Shown piece after piece: positions 1 to 8,668 of a DNA stretch of 64,000 bases. The notes below the pieces were generated by a model. It saw nothing but the letters and a program-made list of their open reading frames with translations. It was not told where the DNA came from and did no database searches. This stretch comes from Ruminiclostridium cellobioparum subsp. termitidis CT1112 (GTDB taxonomy: Bacteria > Bacillota > Clostridia > Acetivibrionales > DSM-1351): the NCBI RefSeq assembly GCF_000350485.1, contig NZ_AORV01000016.1, forward strand, positions 1-64,000, written 5' to 3'. How positions within the stretch are numbered: the stretch's first letter is position 1; each line of letters starts with the position of its first letter. A program made the position numbers and the translations under genes.

Positions 1-30
1 TCCATTTTACATTTTATCCCTGCTTATTCT

Positions 31-60
31 TTGACGTTCAGTTTATAACTCTGGTATAAT
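31..60 (+). promoter_or_regulatory. Candidate sigma-A-like promoter, plus strand
   Basis: TTGACG at 31-36 and TATAAT at 55-60 are separated by 18 bp, with a TG one base before the -10 hexamer (extended -10). It points into the 3' end of the D,D-carboxypeptidase gene, so any transcript would be antisense to that gene. No convincing plus-strand gene follows within the window. In the other direction, bases 1-155 hold only the tail downstream of the carboxypeptidase. The match is good but a single promoter-like string in A/T-rich DNA can be chance. Confidence 0.3.
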
Positions 61-155
61 AATATGCCATTCTTCAGGCTCCACGGCAAGGCGCAGATTA
101 AACACCTTGCTTTCCAGATATTTCATATCAAGGCCTGTGCTTTCGTAAAGAACTA

Positions 156-1181
156 TTATTTTCCTATGCTGCTGTACACAGCTATTGCATCGGTAATATT
201 AAACTGTTCCGAGTGGTTATCTCCTTTTGCACCGGCTGTAACCAAAACATATTCTTTATTACCCGCTTTAGCGAGACTTGCGAGACACAGACCAGCCTCA
301 TCAGTATATCCAGTTTTTCCTCCTAGTATTTTTCCGCCGATAATGTTTTGATCACTAAGTTCTTTAAACATGGTGCTGTAAAAAGTTGTCCCATCAGGAT
401 GTCTATTCGTAGGCCGTGTAGAATGACGTGACGACGTAAATACCTCCCGGAAAGTATCATTTTGCAAAGCATAGCTTAAAAGAACAGCCAGATCTTTGAC
501 TGTTGTGTAGTGGTCTTCATTGTGAAGTCCGGTCGAATTTTCAAAATGGGTATTTTCCATGCCAAGATTTGCCGCCTTTTGATTCATTAACTTTACAAAA
601 TTCTGCTCTGATCCCGCAATCTGATCAACAATTCCAATACAGCACTCCGCACCGCTCGGAAGCATTGCTCCGTATAACAGATCTATTGCCCTGACCTGCT
701 CACCTGGTTGGAAACCTGCCATTGATGCATCTGCTTCGTACAGCCCCTGAAATGTAGAATTGGTAAGTTTGATTTCTTCCTTCAGGTCATGTAAACTTTC
801 TATCGCAACAATGGCAGTCATCATTTTAGTTAAAGAAGCAGGATAGATTTTATCTTCACTATTTTTCTGCATCAGGATGGTATGATCTTTTAAACGGATC
901 AGAATCGCATTAGGACTGTTAAGTTTGTCGAAGGATATAGAAACAGATGGATCGGGTTCTATCTTTTGCGGAGGAATGGGTGCTGTTCTATCTTCAGAAG
1001 AATCTGGTGTTATCTTTAAAGAAGAATATGACGAGGTTTTATGGTCATATTCCTTCTCAAATATTTGGTAGGTTCCTGGAGCAATGACGGATTTGTAAAC
1101 AAAAGCAGCAATGGCAACCATCAACGCAAGTACCACAAATATGCGTATTCCTGACTTTTTCTTTTTTACTTTTCGTACCAT
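156..1181 (-). CDS. Serine-type D-Ala-D-Ala carboxypeptidase (peptidase S11 / PBP5-like)
   Basis: 341 residues. One N-terminal membrane segment (about residues 12-30) follows a lysine-rich start, then a linker of about 60 residues and the penicillin-binding catalytic domain. The family trims the terminal D-Ala from peptidoglycan stem peptides outside the cell. The SxxK motif is in PASLTKMM (near residue 116) and the KTG triad is in GGKTGYTD (near 288). The second motif, usually SGN, reads SGA in MLPSGAECC (near 175), a departure that may mark a subfamily. There is no C-terminal amphipathic anchor of the PBP5 type, so the N-terminal helix is the likely anchor. The start is ATG at 1181, with AAGGAG about 10 bases upstream. 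That site lies in the 3' arm of the strong hairpin at 1190-1236. The gene follows the NRPS/PKS operon but has no evident part in it. The family call is firm; the substrate preference is not. Confidence 0.9.
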   Translation of the reverse strand: MVRKVKKKKSGIRIFVVLALMVAIAAFVYKSVIAPGTYQIFEKEYDHKTSSYSSLKITPDSSEDRTAPIPPQKIEPDPSVSISFDKLNSPNAILIRLKDHTILMQKNSEDKIYPASLTKMMTAIVAIESLHDLKEEIKLTNSTFQGLYEADASMAGFQPGEQVRAIDLLYGAMLPSGAECCIGIVDQIAGSEQNFVKLMNQKAANLGMENTHFENSTGLHNEDHYTTVKDLAVLLSYALQNDTFREVFTSSRHSTRPTNRHPDGTTFYSTMFKELSDQNIIGGKILGGKTGYTDEAGLCLASLAKAGNKEYVLVTAGAKGDNHSEQFNITDAIAVYSSIGK

Positions 1182-1189
1182 AATAAAAC

Positions 1190-1236
1190 AACTCCTTCTT
1201 CTGTGCTGATATTATTTAAGCACAGAAGAAGGAGTT
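1190..1236 (-). terminator. Perfect 18-bp hairpin: end of the PKS operon, overlaps next gene's ribosome binding site
   Basis: Arms 1190-1207 and 1219-1236 are perfectly complementary over 18 bp with an 11-base loop. On the minus strand the hairpin is followed by GTTGTTTTATT, a weak U-tract, which fits an intrinsic terminator 27 bases after the glycosyltransferase stop codon. The downstream arm also contains AGAAGGAG, the only plausible Shine-Dalgarno sequence for the carboxypeptidase starting at 1181. The folded RNA would therefore hide that site. Confidence 0.75.
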
Positions 1237-1263
1237 ATGTTGGAATTCTATCTTATGAACTTC

Positions 1264-2499
1264 TTAAGATTTTCTTATAACGGAAGCTTTACTGTTTTCC
1301 GGCAGAACTCTTTTTTTATGACTTCTGAATATATTCTCATAGAGGGACAATACAATACTCATAAAATTCAGTCTTGCAAAAACCAGTCTCATGGTCAAAA
1401 TACCGATTGCGCCCAAACTATTCATAACCTCCAGCTGCTTGGATGCAGGAAAATACATAGGCGTTGATTTTTGCTTTCCCAATAGCTGGATCCAAATATC
1501 GAGATCTGTGTTCTCGACATGATCCTGAACAACTATTTTCAATGACTTTTTCTTTGAAAGCAACAGTATTTTGGCTTTAACCTCCTCCAGGTTATCAGTG
1601 CTGTTATAATTAATAATTACCTTTTTTCTGATTCCAGTCAAAGCACTGAATTTTGGTACAATTTGTCCCCTGAAAAATTTAATGATTACATTCTCGGGAA
1701 GCTGCAAGGCATTGGGATGTTTTTTAATAAAGTGTTCGGTATTTCTGTCAATCTCAGGAAATTTATCTTTACTGATTCTCAGGTTCCCTGATTTATCATG
1801 CTTTTGATGAAAGGTCTCAATCTTGTTGCTGATAATGATTTTGGCTCCGGACATATATAATCTATATCCCAATTCAATATCCTCAATTCCCCACCCTTTG
1901 AAATTTTCATCAAAGCCTCCCAGTTCATCCAAATATTTTTTCGGTACGGCCAGATTGCATGTATAGACCTTCAGCCACGGATAAAGTTGACATTCGGCGT
2001 TATATGAGGATTCCATGTAACTGAGATGTCTTATCTCAAACTTATTTATACTGTCCAGTTTGAATTTCTGATTTCCATAGTAACTGTTTGCAGAAATCTC
2101 CTCAAAAGACACATCTTCTGTTAGATTTATCCGGTTGCCGACTACTATTATATTGTTATTGATTACGAAGTACTTGTCCAATTCTTCAAGATAGTTATGC
2201 TTTAGAAGCATATCCCCATCCAAAAAAATTATAATTTCACCCTTGGCAGCATTAATACCGGTATTTCTGGCTCTTGACCTTGAAGACTCAGCAACTCTTT
2301 CCTGATAGATATACTTAAAATCGTACTTCTTTTCCATGTCTTTTATAACTTCACCGGTTCCATCCTTTGAACCGTCGTCGACAACAATAACTTCAATGGC
2401 ATCCAACGGGAATCCTTCCAGTCTGTTAAGAGTTTCCAGAGTATTTTTAATAAGATTTTTGCACTGATACACCGGAATAACAAAACTATATCGCTTCAT
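1264..2499 (-). CDS. Family 2 glycosyltransferase with galactosyltransferase-type C-terminal motif
   Basis: 411 residues from ATG 2499. The GT-A nucleotide-sugar domain starts at once (SFVIPVYQ), with VVDDGSKDGT near residue 40 and a DxD-type metal site, FLDGDM, near 94. A GWGIEDIELGYRL motif near 203 matches the glycosyltransferase 7 C-terminal type seen in GalNAc/Gal transferases. No membrane segment or signal peptide is visible, so it should act in the cytoplasm. I chose ATG 2499 over an in-frame upstream start (2550) because GGGAGG sits 6 bases before it. The gene overlaps the end of the last PKS gene by 14 bp, so it is translationally coupled to the assembly line. That context suggests it glycosylates the NRPS/PKS product, but the sugar and acceptor cannot be read from sequence. 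The last 150 residues are less conserved. Confidence 0.85.
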   Translation of the reverse strand: MKRYSFVIPVYQCKNLIKNTLETLNRLEGFPLDAIEVIVVDDGSKDGTGEVIKDMEKKYDFKYIYQERVAESSRSRARNTGINAAKGEIIIFLDGDMLLKHNYLEELDKYFVINNNIIVVGNRINLTEDVSFEEISANSYYGNQKFKLDSINKFEIRHLSYMESSYNAECQLYPWLKVYTCNLAVPKKYLDELGGFDENFKGWGIEDIELGYRLYMSGAKIIISNKIETFHQKHDKSGNLRISKDKFPEIDRNTEHFIKKHPNALQLPENVIIKFFRGQIVPKFSALTGIRKKVIINYNSTDNLEEVKAKILLLSKKKSLKIVVQDHVENTDLDIWIQLLGKQKSTPMYFPASKQLEVMNSLGAIGILTMRLVFARLNFMSIVLSLYENIFRSHKKRVLPENSKASVIRKS

Positions 2500-5400
2500 A
2501 TTGGCCTCCCTGCTCAAGCTGTTGCCTGCCTTTTCCCTTAGCCTCAACAATGTCTGCCAACGCCTTTTTGCACTCCATCAACAAGGCAAGTATAGTTTCC
2601 TTTTTGTATTCCCTGGCATTATACTCCACCATAATCTTTAACTTTCCTTCCCAAATAGAACTTTCAATAACAAATACATATTCTCTGTCGGAATACGGAC
2701 TTTTCTCGGGTACTGTTTTAAAGGCTGCAATCATGTCATTTTCTTCTGCATCAGGCATTCCGTATACACCCATGTAATTAAAGAATATCTCAGGCTGTAC
2801 CGAGTATTTTTTATCAGGGAATTTTATGGGGTTTGTAATAAATCTTAATATATCATATCCAGCTCCCTTGTTAGGAATTTCTGAAAGCTCCTTCCTGACA
2901 TTTTCCACCTTGTCTTCTACTGGGAGATTACGGGCTGTGTCAAGCACAAATGGATAGGATATGCTTAACCACCCCACTGTTCCGGATAAATCAAAAGTAC
3001 TGAATGGCAGATCACGCCCGTTTCCGCACAGCCTCAAATGCACCTTGTCCATACTGCCCCATCTGTCCAATGCCATTCCCAGTGCTGTAAGCAGTATGGT
3101 TTCGGCATTTACCTTGTATAACTTGCAGGACTCCTTGAGGAAACTGTCTGTTTCTGTCTCATCAAGCAGTACGAGATGCTCACAGGCATTGTTGATCAGG
3201 CTCTGATCCTCACTGATGAAATCCTTTGGAAGCATGTCAACAGGAGTACTGTCAATTTTATCCCAATATTCGATTTCATGGGTTATTTCCTTACTCATGG
3301 CATATTGGTTAATAAAATCTGCCCAGGTCACAATTGAAACACTTTTTTCTGAAGCACCCATATCATTACCGCTGATTGCCTGAAAATATCCCGTTATTAT
3401 TTCCTTCATAATGATGTGTATTGAGAATCCGTCAATAATAAGATGGTGCATGGTACAATAAATGTAATCACCATTGTCGGTTTTAAACAGAACAAACCTT
3501 ATAAGCGGGCCTTCAGCAAGGTCCATGCTTGAAATCAGCTTGTTAAGCTCCATAAGCATTTCCTCCCTGGAAGCTTCAGTTGCTGACATATGGTACACAA
3601 ACAAGTCTTCGTGAATTTCATCACAGCTTTTCAGATATTGGACATAGCTTCCGTCTTCATACCTGAAAACCAATCTGAGTGCATCATGCTGCCGCATTAC
3701 TTTTAAAATGACTTTTCTCAGTATATTCTCATCGATTCCATCCTTCATATAAATCGGAACAGATTCGTTCCAGTGATTCATACTGTTAAAGTTTCTGGCA
3801 AAGAAGCATCTTTGAACAGGCAATAATTCAACTTTAGTTGTAACTTTCCGAGACATTTCAAAGCTTACATCCTCTTTAACCACATTATTGAGATTATCGG
3901 GATTATCAGAATTATCAGTTCCATGTCCAAGTTTACCGCTTATAAACCCGGCCAGCTGGCTTACTGAAGGATAAGTGAAAATGTCAGAAATGCTGATCAC
4001 TTCGGGAAACTCCTTATCAATCTCCTTTAGTAATTGAGTAGCAAGAATGGAATCTCCGCCCATATCGTGGAAATTATCATACACATCAATTTCCTTTATT
4101 CCAAGAACAGAACCCCATATTAGAGCTAGTTTGTTTTCCAGGCTATTGCTGCTGTTATTACCGGCTGCACTATTTGCTGCTGCCTGGGCATTTGTATCTT
4201 TAACTTCAGCCTGGTGCTTTGTTTTGTTTTTATCAAGCAAATATTTATTTATTGAAGTCTTTATTTTACCTGACAGCTTTACGGGTAAGCTGTCGGTCAC
4301 ACTGGAAAGATACGGAATATTCAGTTCTCCGGTATATATTACACATCTGCCGCTTCTTAATGCATCCTCAAAAATGTTTAAAGCTTTTGAGGTCGTTAAG
4401 GCTCTGAACGGGAAATTATCATCGGTCGTATTATTATCAACAGTCATGCCTGTCTCCTTCCAGCCGGGCCAGTTGATTGAGACAGTCCGTTTACCTGCCT
4501 TGTTTCTACGCTGTGCAAATGAATTCAGGTAAGTATTGGCAGCAGTGTAATCACCTTGTCCCATACCCCCTGTAACTGATGCCATGGAAGAAAACAATAC
4601 AAAAAAGTCCATTTTATCGTCAATGGTTAACCTGTCAAGAATCTGCGTTCCATTTATTTTGGGTGCCATAACGCGGCTGAATATATCAGAATCCTTTATC
4701 ACTAAAAATCCATCACCGGCTACACCGGCAGCGTGAATAATCCCGTTAATGTGCCCGAACCTCTCTCTTAATGAATCAAGCGCTTCTTTTGTTTCTTCCT
4801 CATTTGATATGTCAGCTTTGCAGCAAACTACTTTTGAGCCGGATGTCTGTATATTTCTTATGCTTCTGAGTTTGTTGCACAGCCTTTCGTTGCCATTCCT
4901 TTCCAATATGTCGTCCCACTGTTCAGCATCAGGCAGTTTTGAACGGTTGATCAACGCTATATTTGTATTGCCTTTTTCAGAAATATATCTCGCAATCTCA
5001 AGGCCTAAGCCACCTGCTCCACCTGTTATGACATATACTCCTTCATTTTTTATATTCAGCTCCTCTTGAGATGTATTTAATTCAGCTATTGAAAATTCGG
5101 GAATATACCTGTTACCTTTTCTATAAGCTACCCTTTGAGCTTTACATTCTGATATGACTTCATTTATTATACAGTCCAAAGCAGTGGCCTGGTCAAAATC
5201 AATGCACTTCAATTTCAGCTTCAGGTTCTCCTGGGCAGCAACTTTTCCAAGTCCGAAGAAAGCAGCGTTATCGGGATTAATCAATGAATCCTCCTCCGTA
5301 ACCTGTTCAACATTTTCTGATAACAGATCAATACTTATTTCATTGTTATATTTGTTGGCAGCAAGTGCTTTTGTCAGGTAAAACAGACTGTATATCCCTC

Positions 5401-8400
5401 TATTTTGCACATCATCACAACTTCTTTCAAAAGCAGGAGTGTTCATTGTATCGGAACGGCTTACAGTGGATAGATGGACGATCTTATCAATATCCCTGGT
5501 CTTTAGTTCGGTCATAAGCTTAAGATAGTCTTCCTCTGTGCCTGAAATAATGTAAGAGCTTTGACCGGTTTTCTGATAGCCCGAACCGAAGGTCACTTCA
5601 ATGACTTCACTTAATATACTTCCTTTCAAGCCGGCTGTGATCACATCGGCTGCTCCGGCATCATCCCTGAATACCAAAGCGGTTTTCCATTCAGGTTTTT
5701 TTGCCTGCTTATCCAGACTTTCAATTATCCAGCCCATGTCGTAATATGAAGCTGCATTTTTATCGATACCCTGAAAACTCTTATCTGCATCACGAACCAT
5801 TTTAATAGTGTAATTATTAACTTCTGCAAAAACCTTACCCCTTTCGTCCATAAGCCATATGTCGAAAGAAAAGGTTTCTGTGCTGTTGTTGGAATTGTTG
5901 AGTTTTGTGATGTAGCTGTAGAATTTCCCCGGCATTCTGTCATAAAGCTTCATACTATGATATGACAGCGGAAGATACATGGCATCATTCCCGAGACCAT
6001 GCATGATCATATTGGCTGCGTTATCCATTAATGCAGGATGCAGACTGTATCTGAGAGCAGCCTCCGAAACAGACTGATCTATTTCAAGTTTTACCAATAA
6101 AGAATTGTCACCAATGTAAATCCTTTCAACATTATCCCAGGTAGTTCCAAATTTAATAGGTGACTCGGTTGTGCTTAACCTGATGGTTTTTTCTCCGTTC
6201 CCGCACTCATTTTTCAGTTGGGAAACATCAAAAGCTTTATTAACATTATCCTCCAGCATAAAGAGTTTTCCTTCTGAATGTGTAACCCATACCTGATGAT
6301 CAGGCTCCTCTGAAATTTGCTTGCTTACAACAGCAAATCTCAGATAATCCTTTTCATTTATTACAATTGTCTGGACTTCTTTAACTTCACCATCATTCAC
6401 CAGCATAGGTGAGACAAAAACCAGATCCCGCAGTTCCACCGGACTGTTTCCATAATATGCTCTGCCGGCTTCTCTGGCCATTTCAAGGTAGGTAGTTCCC
6501 GGCAAAATGCTTCTTCCGTTTATCCGGTGCTCGTCCAATTCCCAATGCCTGGCATTGTCAAAGTATGTAACGAAAATCTGTCTGTCAAAGGAATCAGCCA
6601 GAAGATTGTCAAACAAGGGATGTTCAATTGATTTTTCTTTTAACAATTGACTTTCCCTGCCCATGGCTTTTGGCTCTGCCCAAAAGTGTATCCTTTCTAG
6701 CGGGTAAACAGGTACACTTACTTTGTTTAGCTGGCGTCCTTTATATAACATATCCCAGTCAATATTTCCACCCTCAACATATAGTTTACATATATCATTA
6801 CATAGATTTGTATTATCGCCCCTATGCTTCAGCAGCTCCTGTATTTTGAGTTTTGCTTCAGCAGAGATTTCCCACTTATGGCTTTCGGTAATTTCCCGTG
6901 CTTCTTTTACCTTTTTGCTTTCAGGTACTATTTTATGCTCGTTATAATATATACCTTGCCTGTTCAAGTTGGCAAAATCAGTTCTGCTGACTTGAAGCAG
7001 CTTTTCTTTAAAATCCTCAAAATCCTTAAGCACAAGGGCAAGCCTGCAGGTAAAATGGCCCCTCCCTGTATTGGCGGTGTAGCAGATATCTGCTAAGTCT
7101 GTAACTCCTCCCTTAATAATAAGTTCAATATATTTATTGACCATGTCCTTTAAAACAATTTCACTTCTTGCCGAAAGAGCAAGAATATATACGGGTTTAT
7201 CCTTCGAAATGGTAAGACCCTTCTTTTTTGGCCTTTCAGGTGCTTCTTCCAGAACAATATGACAATTCGTACCACTGAAACCAAATGAGCTGACTCCTGC
7301 TCTTCTTGGAAAATCACCCGTATCCCATTTTGTCAGTTGATTATTTACATACACAGGACAGCTGCAGAAATCAATATATGGATTGGGAAATTCAAAATTA
7401 ATGGTGGCAGGCAGCATTTTGTTTTTTAAGGAAAGAATCACTTTAATAATAGACGCCATACCTGACGCAGCAACAAGATGACCAAAATTGGTCTTTACCG
7501 AACCTATGCCGCAAAACTGATTTTTATTGGTATATCTTCTGAACGCATTTGTAAGCCCTTTTATTTCGATGGGATCTCCTAGAATTGTTCCTGTTCCGTG
7601 AGCCTCAATATAAGATATGGTTTCGGGATTGATTTTTGCTTCCTCCCAAGCACTTATGATAACTGCTTCCTGGGCTTCGGCATTTGGTGCTGTTATTCCG
7701 TTGGAGGCACCGTCATTATTGATTGCACTTCCCTTTATAACAGCATGGATATTGTCCCCATCAGCCAGAGCTTTGCTCAATTTCTTCAAAAACAGTATTC
7801 CTACCCCCTCACCCCAGACAGTACCGTTTGCACTTTTATCAAAGGTCCGGACATTGGAGTCGGCAGATTCCACCATGTCCATGGAACTCTTTTGTCCCTG
7901 TATCGAGGGCAGGTAAGTCAGATGGATACCGCCCGAGATTGCCATATCACAATCACCCTGCTGCAGCGAACGGCATGCCATATGAGTGGCTGTCAGTCCT
8001 GAAGAGCATGCAGTATCCACAACAAGACTGGGGCCGCGCAAATTGAATATATACTGGATTCTTGAGGCCATAATACCTGCCCATGAACCAGTCAGGTGCA
8101 TTTGATCGGGTTCCGAGATATACTGGTACAGCGAGCCGGCCGTATGATCCCGGCCTGCAAATACACCGGTTTTTGTACCGGTAATTTTATCTCCGCCGTA
8201 ACCCGCATCTTCTATTGCTTCCCAGGCTGTCTCAAGAAACAGCCTCTGCAGCGGCTCCATAAACTTTGCTTCCCTTGGCGGAATTCTGAAGAAGCCGGCG
8301 TCAAATTTATCAATCTCGTTCAGATAACCACCCTTTGAGAACTTGTCATCCAGGTCGGTATCGTCAGAAATTACCATATCAAGCATATATTTTGTAAATA

Positions 8401-8668
8401 TTTTATTCTTATAATATTGAACACTTTGATCCCTTCTTTGCTTGGAGGGTTCCTTGATACTGTTGACACCGGATTTAAGATTGCTCCAGTATTCATCCAC
8501 ATTGTTTGCATCCGGGAACTTACATGCCATCCCTATTATCGCAATATCTTCATGTACTGTTTCAGGAGCAGCTTTTTCCATAAGCTCGGTCAACATTTTC
8601 TTGGTTTCTTCCTGAGTGAGCTTTTTGGATTCAAACTCTTTTAAAATGTAACTCTTTACTGATTCCAT
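2486..8668 (-). CDS. AT-less PKS module KS-DH-KR-ACP with a terminal epimerization-like domain
   Basis: 2060 residues. Domain order: N-terminal docking helix (1-40); KS (42-480) with Cys221, EAHGTG and GHLV; a trans-AT docking-type linker (480-680) instead of an AT, ending YPLERIHFW; DH (685-980) with HRINGRSILP and HPALMD; KR (about 1215-1430) with TGGAGGLG and Ser/Tyr/Asn in GQGDYTAANTY; ACP with GGDS (Ser1540). A C-superfamily domain (about 1600-2045) of the epimerization type closes the protein, with HHLIIDG at 1741-1747, NKGAGYDIL and FFNYMG. In that domain the usual EGHGRE motif reads CGNGRD (Cys1881), so the epimerase general base Glu is missing. No thioesterase follows. The start overlaps the previous gene in TAATG. 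This is the last elongation module. Malonyl should come from the free AT at 13549-14820. The terminal domain may release or cyclise the chain (inference). Confidence 0.9.
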   Translation of the reverse strand: MESVKSYILKEFESKKLTQEETKKMLTELMEKAAPETVHEDIAIIGMACKFPDANNVDEYWSNLKSGVNSIKEPSKQRRDQSVQYYKNKIFTKYMLDMVISDDTDLDDKFSKGGYLNEIDKFDAGFFRIPPREAKFMEPLQRLFLETAWEAIEDAGYGGDKITGTKTGVFAGRDHTAGSLYQYISEPDQMHLTGSWAGIMASRIQYIFNLRGPSLVVDTACSSGLTATHMACRSLQQGDCDMAISGGIHLTYLPSIQGQKSSMDMVESADSNVRTFDKSANGTVWGEGVGILFLKKLSKALADGDNIHAVIKGSAINNDGASNGITAPNAEAQEAVIISAWEEAKINPETISYIEAHGTGTILGDPIEIKGLTNAFRRYTNKNQFCGIGSVKTNFGHLVAASGMASIIKVILSLKNKMLPATINFEFPNPYIDFCSCPVYVNNQLTKWDTGDFPRRAGVSSFGFSGTNCHIVLEEAPERPKKKGLTISKDKPVYILALSARSEIVLKDMVNKYIELIIKGGVTDLADICYTANTGRGHFTCRLALVLKDFEDFKEKLLQVSRTDFANLNRQGIYYNEHKIVPESKKVKEAREITESHKWEISAEAKLKIQELLKHRGDNTNLCNDICKLYVEGGNIDWDMLYKGRQLNKVSVPVYPLERIHFWAEPKAMGRESQLLKEKSIEHPLFDNLLADSFDRQIFVTYFDNARHWELDEHRINGRSILPGTTYLEMAREAGRAYYGNSPVELRDLVFVSPMLVNDGEVKEVQTIVINEKDYLRFAVVSKQISEEPDHQVWVTHSEGKLFMLEDNVNKAFDVSQLKNECGNGEKTIRLSTTESPIKFGTTWDNVERIYIGDNSLLVKLEIDQSVSEAALRYSLHPALMDNAANMIMHGLGNDAMYLPLSYHSMKLYDRMPGKFYSYITKLNNSNNSTETFSFDIWLMDERGKVFAEVNNYTIKMVRDADKSFQGIDKNAASYYDMGWIIESLDKQAKKPEWKTALVFRDDAGAADVITAGLKGSILSEVIEVTFGSGYQKTGQSSYIISGTEEDYLKLMTELKTRDIDKIVHLSTVSRSDTMNTPAFERSCDDVQNRGIYSLFYLTKALAANKYNNEISIDLLSENVEQVTEEDSLINPDNAAFFGLGKVAAQENLKLKLKCIDFDQATALDCIINEVISECKAQRVAYRKGNRYIPEFSIAELNTSQEELNIKNEGVYVITGGAGGLGLEIARYISEKGNTNIALINRSKLPDAEQWDDILERNGNERLCNKLRSIRNIQTSGSKVVCCKADISNEEETKEALDSLRERFGHINGIIHAAGVAGDGFLVIKDSDIFSRVMAPKINGTQILDRLTIDDKMDFFVLFSSMASVTGGMGQGDYTAANTYLNSFAQRRNKAGKRTVSINWPGWKETGMTVDNNTTDDNFPFRALTTSKALNIFEDALRSGRCVIYTGELNIPYLSSVTDSLPVKLSGKIKTSINKYLLDKNKTKHQAEVKDTNAQAAANSAAGNNSSNSLENKLALIWGSVLGIKEIDVYDNFHDMGGDSILATQLLKEIDKEFPEVISISDIFTYPSVSQLAGFISGKLGHGTDNSDNPDNLNNVVKEDVSFEMSRKVTTKVELLPVQRCFFARNFNSMNHWNESVPIYMKDGIDENILRKVILKVMRQHDALRLVFRYEDGSYVQYLKSCDEIHEDLFVYHMSATEASREEMLMELNKLISSMDLAEGPLIRFVLFKTDNGDYIYCTMHHLIIDGFSIHIIMKEIITGYFQAISGNDMGASEKSVSIVTWADFINQYAMSKEITHEIEYWDKIDSTPVDMLPKDFISEDQSLINNACEHLVLLDETETDSFLKESCKLYKVNAETILLTALGMALDRWGSMDKVHLRLCGNGRDLPFSTFDLSGTVGWLSISYPFVLDTARNLPVEDKVENVRKELSEIPNKGAGYDILRFITNPIKFPDKKYSVQPEIFFNYMGVYGMPDAEENDMIAAFKTVPEKSPYSDREYVFVIESSIWEGKLKIMVEYNAREYKKETILALLMECKKALADIVEAKGKGRQQLEQGGQYEAI

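Noticed and set aside
1-155. Short minus-strand frame after the carboxypeptidase (ending EPEEWHIIIPEL)
   Set aside because: Only about 27-40 codons, no ribosome site, no recognised family. It might be a gene remnant but cannot be supported.
2500-2550. Longer N-terminus for the glycosyltransferase (start at 2550)
   Set aside because: The extra 17 residues lie within the end of the PKS gene, do not fit the GT fold, and cover the GGGAGG site that serves ATG 2499.
2486-3900. Calling the terminal C-like domain an active epimerase
   Set aside because: The EGHGRE glutamate is absent and the preceding carrier belongs to a PKS module with no amino acid to epimerise.
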